A stretch of DNA of 64,000 nucleotides, taken from the NCBI RefSeq assembly GCF_001953885.1, contig NZ_MQUS01000007.1, forward strand, positions 1 through 64,000, written 5' to 3'. Source of the DNA: Streptomyces sp. IMTB 2501 (GTDB lineage: Bacteria; Actinomycetota; Actinomycetes; Streptomycetales; Streptomycetaceae). Position numbers and translations under genes: made by a program. Positions within the stretch are counted from its first letter, which is position 1; each line of letters opens with the position of its first letter. The notes beneath the pieces were generated by a model. That model was not told where the DNA came from and ran no database searches. It was given only the letters and a program-made list of their open reading frames with translations. Positions 61,729 to 64,000 of this stretch are shown one piece after another.

Positions 61729-62640
61729 TCAGGGGGTTCCTTCCGGGGAGGGTGCGACGGGTGCGGTGAGGTCGCTCTCTTCGGGGAGTTCGTCGGTGTC
61801 GACGCCGCGTACCTGGGCCAGTTCGTGTTTGAGGGCGGCGAGTTCGGCGCCGCCGGCCATGTGGTTGGTCAGTTCCTCCAGGCTGACCTCGGCGCGGGAG
61901 GCGGACAGTTCGAGGGTGCCCAGGCGCAGGACGCTGAAGTGGTCGCCGACCATGTAGGCGTGGTGGGGGTTGTGGGTGATGAAGATGACGCCCAGGCCGC
62001 GGTCGCGGGCGGCGGCGATGTACTTGAGGACGACGCCGGACTGTTTGACGCCGAGGGCGGCGGTGGGCTCGTCCAGGATCAGGACGCGGGCGCCGAAGTA
62101 GACGGCGCGGGCGATCGCGACACACTGGCGCTGGCCGCCGGAGAGGGTGCCGATGGGCTGGTCGAGGTCGTCCAGGACGATCCCCATGTTGCGCAGTTCC
62201 TGGTCCGCGGTCTGCTTCATGCGGGCGATGTCCAGGCGGCGGACCGGCCAGGGCCCCCTGGTCATCTCCGAGCCGAGGAAGAAGTTGCGCCACACCGGCA
62301 TCAACGGCACCGTCGCCAGGTCCTGGTAGACGGTGGCGATGCCCCGGTCCAGGGCCTCACGCGGGGTGCTGAAGCGTACCGGCCGGTCGTCGACGAGGAA
62401 CTCGCCCTCGGTGTGCTGGTGCAGCCCGGAGACGATTTTGATCAGGGTGGACTTGCCGGCGCCGTTGTCGCCGAGGACGCAGGTGACCTGGCCGGGAAGG
62501 ACCGTCAGGTCGACGCCGTGCAGGGCGCGGATGTTGCCGTACGACTTGCCCGCACCGCGCAGTTCGACCAGCGGGCCGTCCTGCTGGGGTGCGGCGTCCT
62601 GGAGGACGGCGCCGTGGGTTCCGGTTCCGTTGTCAGTCAT
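61729..62640 (-). CDS. Sugar ABC transporter ATP-binding protein (single-domain)
   Basis: 303 residues. Walker [11 protein letters not shown], signature [20 protein letters not shown], Walker [13 protein letters not shown], switch [10 protein letters not shown]. It is the FrcA-type, one-domain version of the RbsA family, followed by an acidic tail of about 50 residues. It drives import with the adjacent permease (4 bp gap). Confidence 0.93.
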   Translation of the reverse strand: MTDNGTGTHGAVLQDAAPQQDGPLVELRGAGKSYGNIRALHGVDLTVLPGQVTCVLGDNGAGKSTLIKIVSGLHQHTEGEFLVDDRPVRFSTPREALDRGIATVYQDLATVPLMPVWRNFFLGSEMTRGPWPVRRLDIARMKQTADQELRNMGIVLDDLDQPIGTLSGGQRQCVAIARAVYFGARVLILDEPTAALGVKQSGVVLKYIAAARDRGLGVIFITHNPHHAYMVGDHFSVLRLGTLELSASRAEVSLEELTNHMAGGAELAALKHELAQVRGVDTDELPEESDLTAPVAPSPEGTP

Positions 62641-62644
62641 GGCG

Positions 62645-63721
62645 TTACCTCCGGGTCGCGGTGCGCTGGACCCACTGATTGATCAGGACGGCGCCCAGGA
62701 GCATCACGCCGAGGAAGGCCTTGAACCAGTCGGGGTTCCAGCCGGCGTAGACGATGCCCTGGTTGACCATGCCGAACATGAACGCCCCGAAGACCGAGCC
62801 GATCGCCGAGCCGGCCCCGCCGGTGAGCAGACAGCCACCGATCACCGCCGCCGCGATGTAGATCAGCTCGTTGCTCACACCCTCTCCGGACTGCACCGTG
62901 TTGAAGGAGAACAGGTTGTGCATGCCGACGAACCAGGCCCCGAGACCGACCAGCATGAACAGCGAGATCTTGGCGAACGTCACCGGGACACCGACGGCCC
63001 GCGCGCTCTCCTTGTTCCCGCCGACTGCGAAGATCCAGTTGCCGTACTTGGTGCGCAGCAGCACCCAGGTCGCCAGCGCGGCGAAGACCAGCCACCACAC
63101 GACCGTGATCTTCACCTGGACCCCGCCCACGTCGAACGACGACGCGAAGACCTTCCTCGCCTGGGCGAAGCCGTCCATGTCGCTGATGTCGTCGGTGGCG
63201 ACATTGCCGGTGACCAGCTTGGTCACGGCGAGGTTCACACCCTGCAGGATCAGGAACGTGCCCAGCGTGATCAGGAAGCTGGGCAGCCCGGTCCTCACCA
63301 CCAGCCAGCCGTTGAAGAACCCGATGGCGAGCGAGACGGCCAGAGCGACGATCACGCCGGTCCACACGTTCATCGTCAACTGGTAGCTGAGCATGCTCGC
63401 GGTCAGCGCCGAGGAGATCACCGCGACACCGGAGGACAGGTCGAACTCGCCGCCGATCATCAGCAGCGCCACCGGCAACGCCATGATCCCGATCGTCGAC
63501 GACTGGTACAGGATCGTCGCCATCGAACTGCCCTGACGCACCGCCGGCGCGGCGATCAGGAAGAAGACCACTACGGCCGCCGCACCGAGGAAGACACCCA
63601 CCTCGGGGCGAGCCAGCAGCCGTAGCGCCAGCGGACGCCGCGTGGTACGGCCGTCGCTCTCCTTCGGACCGGATCCCGGCGGCCTGCCGAGGGCCGGCTC
63701 AGCCTGCTGCGCCATGCTCAT
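62645..63721 (-). CDS. Sugar ABC transporter permease (RbsC/FrcC family)
   Basis: 358 residues with about ten membrane helices. Signature stretches: [40 protein letters not shown] and [20 protein letters not shown], all typical of CUT2 permeases. ATG 63721 overlaps the stop of the binding-protein gene (TGATG). Transports a monosaccharide or cyclitol; inositol would fit the neighbours. Confidence 0.93.
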   Translation of the reverse strand: MSMAQQAEPALGRPPGSGPKESDGRTTRRPLALRLLARPEVGVFLGAAAVVVFFLIAAPAVRQGSSMATILYQSSTIGIMALPVALLMIGGEFDLSSGVAVISSALTASMLSYQLTMNVWTGVIVALAVSLAIGFFNGWLVVRTGLPSFLITLGTFLILQGVNLAVTKLVTGNVATDDISDMDGFAQARKVFASSFDVGGVQVKITVVWWLVFAALATWVLLRTKYGNWIFAVGGNKESARAVGVPVTFAKISLFMLVGLGAWFVGMHNLFSFNTVQSGEGVSNELIYIAAAVIGGCLLTGGAGSAIGSVFGAFMFGMVNQGIVYAGWNPDWFKAFLGVMLLGAVLINQWVQRTATRR

Positions 63722-64000
63722 CACCGGGTCCCCTTCGCGGCGAACTCGGCCACCTTGTCGACGTTGGACTTGTCGACGAAGGCCGGGCCGGTCAGTACCG
63801 GCTGCACCCCGCCACCGCTGTAGTTGCCGTTGTACTTGTAGAGCCACAGGGAGTCGACGGCCAGGTAGCCCTGCAGATAGGGCTGCTGGTCGACGGCGAA
63901 CTGGATGGAGCCGTTCTGGACCGCCTTCACGAGGTCTTTGTTCAGGTCGAAGGTGGCCACCTTCGCCTTGCTGCCCGCGTCGCCCACCGACTGCACGGCG
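63721..64000 (-). CDS. Sugar ABC transporter substrate-binding protein, C-terminal part
   Basis: Only the last 92 codons are in the window; the gene continues past 64000. KVATFDLNKDLVKAVQNGSI and FAVDQQPYLQGYLAVDSLWL are typical of the Peripla_BP_4 C-terminal lobe in ribose/inositol-type CUT2 systems. First of the three importer genes seen here, coupled to the permease by TGATG. Confidence 0.9.
   Translation of the reverse strand, partial: AVQSVGDAGSKAKVATFDLNKDLVKAVQNGSIQFAVDQQPYLQGYLAVDSLWLYKYNGNYSGGGVQPVLTGPAFVDKSNVDKVAEFAAKGTR

Overview
High-GC actinobacterial chromosome, almost certainly Streptomyces. Third codon positions are nearly all G/C, GTG starts are common, ATGA/TGATG coupled overlaps are frequent, and the monomeric NADP isocitrate dehydrogenase, CYP158A-type P450 and cysteine leader peptides are typical of the genus. 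Gene order around 0.3-19.6 kb recalls the S. coelicolor SCO7008-SCO6998 neighbourhood (from memory). I see no insertion sequence, phage, rRNA or CRISPR array; the only RNA gene is a tRNA-Pro at 49.7 kb.

Layout. 0-4.8 kb: a secreted-protein start, an ABC exporter behind a SoxR-like box, a flippase-like membrane protein, an enoyl-CoA hydratase, then decayed ends of a ketosynthase III and an epimerase. 4.8-8.9 kb: coupled operon of an FGGY kinase and two FAD oxidoreductases (glycerol-3-phosphate type). 9.2-19.6 kb: helical-repeat protein, amino acid permease, MscS channel, secreted M1 peptidase, icd, N-formylglutamate amidohydrolase and CYP158A. 19.6-27.8 kb: a proteolysis/signalling island made of a TPR-CHAT caspase-like protein divergent from a coupled cytosolic subtilase - sigma factor - small protein operon, followed by an AAA-LuxR regulator and a metzincin-like protein whose catalytic Glu is replaced by Gln. 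This island is the best candidate for an undescribed system.

27.9-36.1 kb: sulfur scavenging (two LLM monooxygenases, GNAT, ABC importer, GST-like protein). It carries three short leader peptides, each followed by a hairpin, that fit cysteine-responsive attenuation. 36.3-43.5 kb: a trans-4-hydroxyproline catabolic cluster with its GntR regulator and a permease. 43.7-49.8 kb: GAF-SpoIIE phosphatase, MASE1 sensor, lipoprotein polysaccharide deacetylase, CGNR regulator with divergent MBL hydrolase, and tRNA-Pro. 49.8-53.0 kb: MFS exporter/TetR pair with three stacked operators, a membrane protein and a cupin. 53.0-64.0 kb: sugar or cyclitol catabolism with two LacI-type regulators, two Gfo/Idh/MocA dehydrogenases, a PhyH oxygenase (apparent frameshift), SDR, sugar isomerase and a sugar ABC importer running off the window.
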